Positions 9,507-16,893 of a DNA stretch of 64,000 bases are shown here, piece by piece. Position numbers and translations under genes: made by a program. A model generated the notes under the pieces. That model did no database searches. It was not told the DNA's origin and worked only from the letters and a program-made list of their open reading frames with translations. This DNA comes from CAYNVQ01 sp964400735. Its GTDB lineage: Bacteria > Acidobacteriota > Aminicenantia > Aminicenantales > Aminicenantaceae. Location: the NCBI GenBank assembly GCA_964400735.1, contig CAYNVQ010000009.1, forward strand, positions 62,001 through 126,000, read 5' to 3'. Position 1 is the first letter of the stretch. Each line of letters starts with the position of its first letter.

Positions 9507-9827
9507 TCACATCAGCACGTGTTCTCTCAATAAACTATATGCATAGAGGGAAAGCGATTTGACCAAAAAAGTGTCGATAAACACCAGTATAAGGATGACG
9601 ATCATCGGGCTGATGTCGATTCCTCCCAATCTGTGCGGCGGAACAAACCGGCGCACCGGTTTCAAAACCGGCTCTGTCAAATAGTAAAGGATGACAGAAA
9701 CCGAATAGAGCGAGGGAATGCGCACCCAGGAAAGCACGGCACGAATGATCAAAATCCATATGGACACCATCACGACGATGTCGAGAATTTTCGAGACGGC
9801 AATCAAAAAATTGGCAAAAAGGATCAT
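9507..9827 (-). CDS. YggT family membrane protein
   Basis: 106-residue integral membrane protein of the YGGT family: two hydrophobic segments around a conserved amphipathic middle with RAVLSWVRIP, YYLTEPVLKPVRRFVP and GIDISPMIVILIL. The family has been linked to osmotic stress tolerance and to envelope or division complexes; no reaction is known. It overlaps the end of the DUF1573 gene by four bases, so translation of the two is probably coupled. Confidence 0.9.
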   Translation of the reverse strand: MILFANFLIAVSKILDIVVMVSIWILIIRAVLSWVRIPSLYSVSVILYYLTEPVLKPVRRFVPPHRLGGIDISPMIVILILVFIDTFLVKSLSLYAYSLLREHVLM

Positions 9828-10612
9828 TCCTTACCGATTTTATCTTTATATCTGTCGAATAGTTCTTTGAGCTGTTTTTTGGTGACGATGTATCCGCTTA
9901 CATAAAGGGAAAGATTGGGCCTTCGGGCATCGTTGGACTTCAGCAAAATGTACTCCCTTATAAGTCCGGATTTTGGTCTGGGGGGAATCCTTATCTCGAT
10001 CTCCGCCTGTTTCCCGGCAGCTATCCGGAGCTCGGACACCTCTTTCCCCCCATCCATAAAATATTTTGCATCCCGATGGGAAAAGGAGACGACCAGCTCC
10101 CGTTCGCCGCGATTGATGATGGTCGCTTCGCCCGGGATGGGTTCTCCCTCAAGAATCAAACCCGCGTCGATAGAGTACCGCCCGAGTTCAATCCGCGGTC
10201 TTGGCGGAACCTGAATCGTGGCGGATATTTGCAGCTGTTTCACAGGTTGACTGCGGTCATTGGCTTCGACATAGACGTATTTGGTTATATTTCCTTCATA
10301 GCCCCTGGAGTTAAAGGAGACCTTGATTTCTCCCTTTTTTCCCGGTTCTACATTTTTGTCCGAAATCAAGGCGGCTGCACAACCGCATGAGGTCCTGACA
10401 TTTTTCACGACCAGGGTAGCATCGCCCGTATTTTGAAAAACAAATACATGGGTCTTGACCTCTCCCTCTTTGATTTTGCCAAAATCATGAGACTCTTCCT
10501 CAAATTTGACCTTTGGCCCATTCTGGGCCACCAGGCCGATGGCAGTTAAAACCAGAAAGAACGAGAAGACCAAGATAAGGCTCTTTTTTTCTTTGCACAT
10601 CTTTTTTTTCAT
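9824..10612 (-). CDS. DUF1573 domain secreted protein
   Basis: About 262 residues with an N-terminal signal peptide (MKKKMCKEKKS then a hydrophobic segment ending near GLVAQ). Residues 40-140 form a DUF1573 immunoglobulin-like domain: FEEESHDFGKIKEGE, VFVFQNTGD, VRTSCGCAAA and EPGKKGEIKVSFNSRG are family hallmarks. A second Ig-like repeat follows. Probably periplasmic; function unknown. The ATG at 10612 is chosen because AAGGA lies eight bases upstream and the signal peptide starts there; a longer frame upstream lacks both. A promoter lies at 10638-10665. Confidence 0.85.
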   Translation of the reverse strand: MKKKMCKEKKSLILVFSFFLVLTAIGLVAQNGPKVKFEEESHDFGKIKEGEVKTHVFVFQNTGDATLVVKNVRTSCGCAAALISDKNVEPGKKGEIKVSFNSRGYEGNITKYVYVEANDRSQPVKQLQISATIQVPPRPRIELGRYSIDAGLILEGEPIPGEATIINRGERELVVSFSHRDAKYFMDGGKEVSELRIAAGKQAEIEIRIPPRPKSGLIREYILLKSNDARRPNLSLYVSGYIVTKKQLKELFDRYKDKIGKE

Positions 10613-10637
10613 TTTATTTTCCTTTTTTCTTATGAAT

Positions 10638-10665
10638 ATTATATCCAATCTAAAAAATGACGCAA
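10638..10665 (-). promoter_or_regulatory. Sigma70-type promoter for the DUF1573 gene
   Basis: Perfect TATAAT at 10638-10643 (minus strand), TTGCGT at 10660-10665, 16-base spacing. The -10 ends 25 bases before the ATG at 10612, leaving room for the AAGGA ribosome site. Confidence 0.6.
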
Positions 10666-10903
10666 CTCCATTTCCCAAATTCTCAGAAGAATTTATTTTC
10701 CACGGGAAATTTTCATATCTATCTCCTCTTCCCTTTAGTCGATGTTCGAATCCTTTTATCCGCACAGTCGGCTGGACTTCTGGCGGGCAGGAACAGATGA
10801 TCCGGCCTTCTTCAGCAGGATATATCCCTCAAAGAGAGGCTCCTGTTCTGCACGACAACAGAGAGTTAGCAAACTAGGGGGAACTTACAGAGGGGGCCTT
10901 TTC

Positions 10904-10932
10904 TTGACAGCTTTTCGGCCCTCCCCTATAAT
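10904..10932 (+). promoter_or_regulatory. Perfect consensus sigma70 promoter
   Basis: TTGACA at 10904-10909, exactly 17 bases, TATAAT at 10927-10932: a full match to the housekeeping consensus. The GTG start of the downstream gene is at 10942, so the predicted transcript has almost no 5' leader. Confidence 0.85.
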
Positions 10933-10941
10933 CGAGACAAG

Positions 10942-12105
10942 GTGAATAAACAGCGACGCGATTTTCCTCTTGATAGATGGGCATCGTTATTCTTTATGGT
11001 GATGGCCATCCTTCATTTGCTAGTGAACCATGCACCTTCCCAGGATTCTGCCATCAAACTCAAGGTCGTCGCCGAACAGGCAAACATACGCCTCAAACCC
11101 GATATTTCAAGTATCATCATCCGTCAAGTCCCGAAGGGAACGATCTTGAACTCCAGGGGAAAAGAGGGAGAATGGTATATCGTCCTGCTGGCTTCAAATG
11201 AGGAAATGAGCGTCAGGGGGTATGTGCATGAAAGCCTGGTGATAGTTATTGAGCCTCTTCCTGAGAAGAAAAAACGCCCGGTGAAGGCCGAAGAAAAAAC
11301 CCCTGTCCTCCCGACAGAAACGGCCCGGGCCACCTTACCCTACAGATTTAGCCTAGCCATAAAAGGAGGCGGAAATATCATCTCGGGAGGAGATCTGAAT
11401 CAGGGGATACAGGGGCTTGCCGGCCTGTACGGGGACATCTTCGGTACAGAAGGAGAAGGAAATATCGATCCCATCCATCTCGGGTATTCAATAGATATTG
11501 AACTCATTTTCCCCCTGTCCCCGCAATTCTCGTGGGGAATAGGACTGGGATTCCTTCAAGGGAAAAACAAAAGTACGGTTGTTTTCCGGCAAGGTTCTCT
11601 ATCCCAAAGCCTTTCCGCAAGTCCGGGCCTCAGCGCCGTACCCGTAAGCGTATTTTTATCTTGGGAGCCACTCTCCTATCTGTACTTTAGAGGCGGTATT
11701 TCTTATTACTTTGCCAGATGCTCTTACCTTTACCAAATACACGAAGACGATCTGACCCAAGAATGGGAAGGAAGATCGAATGCCCGGGGGCTCGGATTAA
11801 TGGGCGTTGCGGGTGTCACGAAAAAAATTGCGCCGTCTTTGAGCTTTGTGGCCGAAGCGATGGCTCGTCTGGCCAAAATAAATGGATTCACGGGAAAAGG
11901 GACCTACAAAGACGAAACGGGACAAATCTTGACCGAAGAGGGCAAGCTCTACTTCATCCATAACCAAGTCCTGGAGTCGAGGATTCACAACACCCTATTT
12001 ATCCGGAGCAAAAGGCCAAATGAAGCCGGGATTATTGAAGCCAGCGAGGCAAAAATCGACTTATCCGGGTTCAGTCTTCGCATAGGACTCTGTTTTTATT
12101 TCTGA
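10942..12105 (+). CDS. Secreted SH3-like domain plus outer-membrane beta-barrel protein
   Basis: 387-residue envelope protein. The N-terminus (KQRR then a hydrophobic stretch ending near HAPSQ) is a signal peptide. Residues 40-105 look like a bacterial SH3 domain (KVVAEQANIRLKPDISS, GEWYIVLL, GYVHESLV). A Lys/Glu/Pro linker follows. Residues 120-387 alternate hydrophobic and polar residues with many glycines and end in LRIGLCFYF, the terminal aromatic expected for an outer-membrane barrel. SH3 domains of this kind often bind peptidoglycan, so it may link wall and outer membrane; that is inference. GTG start, promoter nine bases upstream. The 3' end overlaps the convergent gene by ten bases. 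Confidence 0.75.
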   Translation: MNKQRRDFPLDRWASLFFMVMAILHLLVNHAPSQDSAIKLKVVAEQANIRLKPDISSIIIRQVPKGTILNSRGKEGEWYIVLLASNEEMSVRGYVHESLVIVIEPLPEKKKRPVKAEEKTPVLPTETARATLPYRFSLAIKGGGNIISGGDLNQGIQGLAGLYGDIFGTEGEGNIDPIHLGYSIDIELIFPLSPQFSWGIGLGFLQGKNKSTVVFRQGSLSQSLSASPGLSAVPVSVFLSWEPLSYLYFRGGISYYFARCSYLYQIHEDDLTQEWEGRSNARGLGLMGVAGVTKKIAPSLSFVAEAMARLAKINGFTGKGTYKDETGQILTEEGKLYFIHNQVLESRIHNTLFIRSKRPNEAGIIEASEAKIDLSGFSLRIGLCFYF

Positions 12106-13412
12106 GGCTTTCTTCGCTCACTCCAACCGGATTCATCGTATCCATCAAAATAGACATATCGGGGAGATGGTCCAATTTGGATGCGGCCCCCTCTTAGAAA
12201 AATTCCTTCTCCATCCCGGTTTTCGGCTCTTTTAATCCGATAGGAAAAAGTATGTTCGATGGTTCCCTCCTTTGTCCAGCAGATGGCAAAAAACTCTCTC
12301 TCTTTGCAAAACAGGAAAATATAGGCCTCAGGATGAGGAATTTTTTTCAAAAAAACGGCATTTTTCGTTCGATCGACCAGGCATTTCAAGGCAAAAAACG
12401 CTGGGCGCTTCCTCCAGTTTTTGTCCAGGTTATCGATCAAGCCGTAACCAGGGGCCGCAAGCTGCCACCAGTACACACGTCCCACAAATCCGGTGGCCAG
12501 GACAAGAACGAAATAGCGAACTAGAAAATTTGCCTGATCTTCTTCCGTTACATTCACCCTCCCCGCTGCCGGCGAATATTTTTCTCTTCCTTTAAGGGGC
12601 CAATTCATCTCCGTTATCCAAACATCGCGTTTTTCCCTCAAGCATCCATCCACCACCGCCTTGAGCAAAGCTGCTTTGCGGGTGGTATCCCATCCATATT
12701 GAGTGTTTTCTGGGGCTCCCAATCGATCGACATAGAGAAGGGAGGAGATTTTGTCGAAATTGATTTTTTTCAGGACCAGCGGATAGAGGTGAAACTCGAA
12801 ATCGATGACCGCCGGGCCGATGATTTTGGTGCCATGCTTTTTCGCCATCAAAACGGAGCCCTCGGCAAGCCGCAGATATTCTCTGTAATCCCAGACTCCC
12901 CATTTGGTCCTGTTCCAGGCATGTCCTATCTCGAAAAAAGAGGCAGCATGTTTAAAACACCCGAATACCTCATCCAGAAAATTCTTCCAATCTGCCGTAT
13001 TGAGGACATCATGCCTTCGCTGGAGAAGGGAAATGACCACCTCAAAATCCTGAGTCTTGATTTTTTCGATAAATTTCAAGTAAAAATCGAGTCTTTCCCT
13101 CTCCCAGGATGGAATCCTCACCAAAGTCTTCCGGACACCCAGTTCTTTCAAGCTCCCTAGAACGTCTTCCAAACAGTCATCGGTCGGGGAAACCGAAACA
13201 CCAAAGGAATTATCCAAGGTCACTCGCTCCCTGTACATTTTCCTTTTGTATTCTCGATAAAGGGACAAAACCGGGATCGACTTTTGGATGTTGGAAGCCA
13301 GAAGGGCTAAATAACCGGACGCGAATCGGAAATGATACCAGAACCGCTCTTTTTTGGGCGCCACGTTATGCGGCTGGTCTGTGAAAGGATCCCATTCGAA
13401 GTACCTGTTCAT
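12096..13412 (-). CDS. Glycoside hydrolase clan-A-like TIM-barrel protein, acid/base residue apparently missing
   Basis: 438-residue cytoplasmic-looking protein without signal peptide. The order of segments fits a (beta/alpha)8 glycosidase: LVRIPSWERER, an FEIGHAWNRTKWG motif where clan A enzymes have E-I-G-N-E, WITEMNWPLKGRE with the usual nucleophile Glu, and VYWWQLAAPGYGLID for strand eight, followed by a C-terminal beta domain. The acid/base Glu position reads Ala, so hydrolysis is doubtful. It lies 17 bases after an LPS-kinase-like gene on the same strand, suggesting a role in LPS or surface glycan handling. Family assignment is by pattern only. Confidence 0.6.
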   Translation of the reverse strand: MNRYFEWDPFTDQPHNVAPKKERFWYHFRFASGYLALLASNIQKSIPVLSLYREYKRKMYRERVTLDNSFGVSVSPTDDCLEDVLGSLKELGVRKTLVRIPSWERERLDFYLKFIEKIKTQDFEVVISLLQRRHDVLNTADWKNFLDEVFGCFKHAASFFEIGHAWNRTKWGVWDYREYLRLAEGSVLMAKKHGTKIIGPAVIDFEFHLYPLVLKKINFDKISSLLYVDRLGAPENTQYGWDTTRKAALLKAVVDGCLREKRDVWITEMNWPLKGREKYSPAAGRVNVTEEDQANFLVRYFVLVLATGFVGRVYWWQLAAPGYGLIDNLDKNWRKRPAFFALKCLVDRTKNAVFLKKIPHPEAYIFLFCKEREFFAICWTKEGTIEHTFSYRIKRAENRDGEGIFLRGGRIQIGPSPRYVYFDGYDESGWSERRKPQK

Positions 13413-13429
13413 GGTCCTTCAATCCTCGT

Positions 13430-14245
13430 TCATTTTTCGCTTCTTGAAAGAAGTTTCCGTTTCCATTTGGTGTATTCGGTGTACGTCCTTTTGTTGACCC
13501 GATACCAACACCAAATCCCTTTTTTCAACTCGCCTGTCTCCGTATACTGCCGCAGGAAATATGGTTGATAGGCACGCGGAATTCCGAGTCGGATGAGATT
13601 TTTTATGCGGCGGAATAGGCCTATTCTTCTTTTTATCCTGATCCGGTTGGTATCGATGAGTGAAAACCTGTATTCTTCTTCATCTCTCTTCCCGACCAAG
13701 ATATTTCCGTCGGAGAGATCCCGATGGAGAATTCCTTGTTTATGGCAGAAAAAAAGCTGGCGAGCCAACGCCCGTAAAAGCCCTTCGAGCGCATTCCCTT
13801 GGAGGCTTCGGAACATGTGGCGGATTTCTTGACTCCCCTGTTCCATCAAGGTCACATAATAGTCATATCTTGTCGAAAAATATTTTTTACTTTCCAGATA
13901 GGCAACCGGTGCCGGAGTGGGAATGCCTCTTTCCATCAGCGAGACACCCCCTCTCCAGGCTTTCTGTGCTCTGGACGGAAAAAAAATGGCTTTCAGGTTG
14001 TTGAGTCCCTGAGTACGGAATTCTTTGACGACAAATCCGGTAGACTTTCCTTCAGAGACTGGGAACTGGACAAGACCGACTCTGTTCCGCCGGTCGGTGA
14101 ATATATGATGTCCCTGTTCCTCCAGGAGCCTGTCGCAATCTTCAAGCTTTTGGAGCAAGAAGGGCTTCTTGAAATCCTGATTGATCCGCCCTTTGTAGGA
14201 GGGAAAATCGAGAGGGTCGCCGAAATCTTTATCTTGGAGTTTCAC
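13430..14245 (-). CDS. WaaP/KdkA-like lipopolysaccharide kinase
   Basis: 271-residue member of the Kdo/WaaP kinase group, which phosphorylates sugars of the LPS inner core using ATP at the cytoplasmic face. Kinase motifs: FVVKEF with the ATP-binding Lys near residue 70, ILHRDLSDGNILV as catalytic loop near residue 175, and SLIDTNR as the metal-binding Asp in place of DFG. The C-terminus is rich in Arg/Lys and aromatic residues. The acceptor (Kdo or heptose) cannot be told. The partner gene downstream encodes the degenerate glycosidase-like protein. Confidence 0.85.
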   Translation of the reverse strand: MKLQDKDFGDPLDFPSYKGRINQDFKKPFLLQKLEDCDRLLEEQGHHIFTDRRNRVGLVQFPVSEGKSTGFVVKEFRTQGLNNLKAIFFPSRAQKAWRGGVSLMERGIPTPAPVAYLESKKYFSTRYDYYVTLMEQGSQEIRHMFRSLQGNALEGLLRALARQLFFCHKQGILHRDLSDGNILVGKRDEEEYRFSLIDTNRIRIKRRIGLFRRIKNLIRLGIPRAYQPYFLRQYTETGELKKGIWCWYRVNKRTYTEYTKWKRKLLSRSEK

Positions 14246-14346
14246 AAGGCTAAAAATAGCACCCCGTGTCTATGCCTGTCAAATAGGCAGAAGTTTGAGT
14301 AAGAATCACTATTTCCGTGACGGTTCCTTTTAAAGTCAGGTAGAAC

Positions 14347-14379
14347 GGTCAAGAAACCATTCAAGGCGAGTGGGGATGG
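14347..14379 (+). repeat. Dispersed intergenic repeat, copy 1
   Basis: This 33-base stretch matches 47856-47888 at about 28 positions, same orientation; weaker similarity extends about 50 bases to the left in both copies. Each copy lies just upstream of a promoter-like sequence and a plus-strand gene. Seen by eye; no alignment score available. Confidence 0.5.
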
Positions 14380-14380
14380 A

Positions 14381-14408
14381 TTGACTAACTGGAGTCCGAT
14401 AATATATC
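14381..14408 (+). promoter_or_regulatory. Possible promoter for the Trm112-like gene
   Basis: TTGACT at 14381-14386 and TATATC at 14403-14408, 16-base spacing, 22 bases before the ATG at 14430. The -10 is only a partial match. Confidence 0.4.
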
Positions 14409-14429
14409 ATACCGATTCAGGATTGAACC

Positions 14430-14618
14430 ATGACGATTGACCCGAAAATTCTCGACATACTCGCTTGCCCCCTCTGTAAAACAGATGTCAAACTCACCGC
14501 GGACGAAAAAGGTCTGAAGTGTACCAAATGTCATCGTGTCTACCCGATAAAAGAGGGCATTCCAATTATGCTTATCGAAGAAGCCACTATCGAGCCTGAG
14601 AGATTGACCAGGGACTGA
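14430..14618 (+). CDS. Trm112-like zinc protein (UPF0434)
   Basis: 62-residue protein with two CxxC pairs (LACPLCKTD and CTKCHRVYP) and the YPIKEGIPIML tail diagnostic of the Trm112/UPF0434 family. Eukaryotic and archaeal Trm112 activates several methyltransferases; in bacteria these small proteins are usually near lpxK or kdsB and their partners are mostly unknown. Here the neighbours are LPS-related genes, in keeping with that pattern. Confidence 0.88.
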   Translation: MTIDPKILDILACPLCKTDVKLTADEKGLKCTKCHRVYPIKEGIPIMLIEEATIEPERLTRD

Positions 14619-14711
14619 TCCAAAATCGTCGGCAGATTAGACCTCCGGCTTAGGTAAGCGAAAGGACTTCCATCCCATCATATTCATAGAGGAAACTAGG
14701 CGGAAAAAGCC

Positions 14712-15860
14712 ATGAGACAGGCCAGGAAGAAATTGAAGAATAAAAAGATTTTTCTTATCCTCCTCTCTCTCCTTGGGATCTACATCCTTTGGCTGGCCAT
14801 TCAGGCAATCGGTTTCAAAACCTATGCCCTAACAGAAAAAGACGCATCTCCTCTATGGGTCCGAGGAGCTTACCACATCCACACCACCTTTTCGGATGGA
14901 CAAAAAACACCGGAAGCGATTGCCCGAATAGCATCCCGAAATAAACTCGATTTTATCATTCTCACCGATCACGGAGAACCGAATAGAGAATCGATGGCGG
15001 CAGCCGGCTGGATGGATAATGTGCTCGTACTGGCGGGATCAGAGCTCTCGGTCAACCGAGGTCATTTGGTGGCCCTCGGCTTCGAATCCCCGACATCTTT
15101 TTTTTCCCATGAAGCCGAGTTGGCCGATCACCATATCAAATCCCTAGGAGGAATGTCCATCATCGCCCATCCCTATTCCAAAATTTCTTGGTCTTGGGGA
15201 AAAGCCAACGATTACGACGGGCTGGAAATCATTGACTTCAATACCATGTTGAAAGACAATTTGACCCGCATCGCCCCCATTTTCCCATTATTGGCGATAA
15301 AGCCTGACTATGTACTTCTCAAGATGCTCAAGCGTCCTGCCAAAGTGCTTAAAAAATGGGATGAGCTCAACCTTGTCCATCCCACTTACGGATTCTTCAG
15401 CGTGGACGCCCATACCTTTTACCGGTCCCTTCTTCCCTCCCTTCAACTTCATGTTCAGCTCAAAAAGCCTCTCTCGCAAACGTACAGCCAAGCTGCAAGT
15501 CAAGTATTCCAGGCCCTTCGAAAGGGCCGGTTTTATAGCGCCGTGGACTCCGCCGCTGAGGCCGACGGGTTTGAGTTCTGGGCTCAGAAGGGTCCCCACA
15601 GAATTCATATGGGAGAGGAGACTGTCCTCGATTCTCCGGCTACCCTTCATGTCCGATCCCCTTTTCCTTTTAGCCAGGAAATCAAGCTGATCCACAACGG
15701 AAAAACAATCGCCTTGTCTGCAGAAGGAGCGTTGATCCATGATTCGCAGGGGCCAGGGTTTTATCGGGCCGAAGTTTATCTCAAAGCAAGAACCCCTCTC
15801 CACGAAGATATTCCATGGATCTTATCCAATCCTATTTACCTGAAGGAGGAAGGCCGATGA
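14712..15860 (+). CDS. Membrane-anchored PHP-domain metal-dependent phosphoesterase
   Basis: 382 residues. A basic N-terminus followed by one membrane helix (about 13-32) anchors the protein with the catalytic domain outside the cytoplasm. PHP motifs are complete: YHIHTTFSDG, ILTDHGEPN, a Glu in AGSELSVNRGH, IIAHPYSK and SVDAHTF near residue 235, giving a trinuclear metal site. The last 90 residues form a beta-rich domain. Related to CehA/McbA-type PHP hydrolases; substrate unknown. Its stop overlaps the ATG of the heptose kinase gene (ATGA), which hints at a role in LPS precursor or phosphate trimming, though topology argues against acting on cytoplasmic sugars. Confidence 0.82.
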   Translation: MRQARKKLKNKKIFLILLSLLGIYILWLAIQAIGFKTYALTEKDASPLWVRGAYHIHTTFSDGQKTPEAIARIASRNKLDFIILTDHGEPNRESMAAAGWMDNVLVLAGSELSVNRGHLVALGFESPTSFFSHEAELADHHIKSLGGMSIIAHPYSKISWSWGKANDYDGLEIIDFNTMLKDNLTRIAPIFPLLAIKPDYVLLKMLKRPAKVLKKWDELNLVHPTYGFFSVDAHTFYRSLLPSLQLHVQLKKPLSQTYSQAASQVFQALRKGRFYSAVDSAAEADGFEFWAQKGPHRIHMGEETVLDSPATLHVRSPFPFSQEIKLIHNGKTIALSAEGALIHDSQGPGFYRAEVYLKARTPLHEDIPWILSNPIYLKEEGR

Positions 15861-16825
15861 CCAGCCTGGATACGACCCGGATAGAACATATCATCAAAAA
15901 CTTCAGGAAAAAGAAGGTTCTGGTGCTGGGAGATTTAATGGTGGACAAATATATATGGGGAAATGTTTCGCGGATATCACCCGAAGCTCCTATCCCCGTG
16001 GTCGAAGTCAAAGAAGAGACTGCCTGCCTCGGCGGAAGCGGGAATGTCGGCCAGAACCTTATAAGCCTCGGTGCTGCAGCCATCCTCACCGGGGTTGTGG
16101 GAGAAGATAAAGAAGGGGAATGGATCAAAAAAAGCAGCTTCGTCCGGCGAGGAATTTTCAGCAGCGACAAAAGACCGACAACCGTGAAATCCAGAATCAT
16201 CGCCCACCACCAGCAGGTCGTCAGAGTGGATGTCGAAGATAGAAAGCCGATATCTCCCCGATTGAAAGAGAGGGTTTTGGAATTCATCAGGCGCGAAACA
16301 TGGGATGGTCTCATCATCTCCGACTACGATAAAGGCCTGCTCTCTGAATCTCTCATCCAGGAAGTCCTTTCCATCGCCCAGAGGAAAAAAAGGCCTGTTT
16401 TTGTCGATCCCAAGGAGAAAAATTTCCCTTCCTATTCTCCTGTGACACTCCTAACTCCCAACCACCTGGAAGTTGGAAAAATCGTCCATCATAAATGCGT
16501 CAGCGACCAGGAAACTGAAAAAGCTGGAAAGACGATCCTATCCGAAATCAGGACAAAATTCCTCATCATCAAACGGGGAGAGCTGGGACTCAGCGTTTTC
16601 GAAAAGGGGAAAAAAACCGTTCATATACCCGCTCAGGCCAAACAGGTTTATGACGTCACAGGAGCAGGGGATACGGTCATCGCGGTCTCCAGTCTGGCCT
16701 TGCTCGCCGGCGCCTCCATCCTGGAGGCCTCCCACCTTGCCAACGCGGCTGCCGGCATTGTCGTCGGCAAACTGGGCACCGCCACTCTCGATCCTGAAGA
16801 ACTCATATTGGCCCTTCGTCCCTGA
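15857..16825 (+). CDS. rfaE1: D-glycero-beta-D-manno-heptose-7-phosphate kinase
   Basis: About 322-residue ribokinase/PfkB family kinase making heptose-1,7-bisphosphate for the LPS inner core. Motifs: VLGDLMVDKYIWGNVSRISPEAPIPVV near the N-terminus (specific to the RfaE kinase domain), CLGGSGNVGQNL for substrate binding, and VTGAGDTVIAV near residue 275 with the catalytic Asp. The nucleotidyltransferase domain fused in E. coli HldE is absent, so the second activity should be a separate RfaE2 elsewhere. The ATG at 15857 is chosen over an upstream in-frame ATG because GAAGGAGGAA precedes it and it overlaps the previous stop. Confidence 0.93.
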   Translation: MTSLDTTRIEHIIKNFRKKKVLVLGDLMVDKYIWGNVSRISPEAPIPVVEVKEETACLGGSGNVGQNLISLGAAAILTGVVGEDKEGEWIKKSSFVRRGIFSSDKRPTTVKSRIIAHHQQVVRVDVEDRKPISPRLKERVLEFIRRETWDGLIISDYDKGLLSESLIQEVLSIAQRKKRPVFVDPKEKNFPSYSPVTLLTPNHLEVGKIVHHKCVSDQETEKAGKTILSEIRTKFLIIKRGELGLSVFEKGKKTVHIPAQAKQVYDVTGAGDTVIAVSSLALLAGASILEASHLANAAAGIVVGKLGTATLDPEELILALRP

Positions 16826-16872
16826 CAGCCGCCTGAGTCAACCTATTGATTCCCCTTCGAACAAGAATGAAT

Positions 16873-16878
16873 TATAAT
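16873..16878 (+). promoter_or_regulatory. -10 element of the purF promoter
   Basis: A perfect TATAAT lies 15 bases before the purF ATG. A TTGATT at 16846-16851 is 21 bases away, too far for a standard -35. The leader would be about nine bases and nearly all A, without a Shine-Dalgarno sequence. Confidence 0.5.
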
Positions 16879-16893
16879 AATAGGTAAAAAAAA

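Larger units (their letters stand above)
10613..10941. other. Divergent intergenic region, 329 bases
   Basis: No gene is seen. It holds a minus-strand promoter for the DUF1573 operon at its left side and a perfect plus-strand promoter at its right side. I see no other structure between them. Confidence 0.7.
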
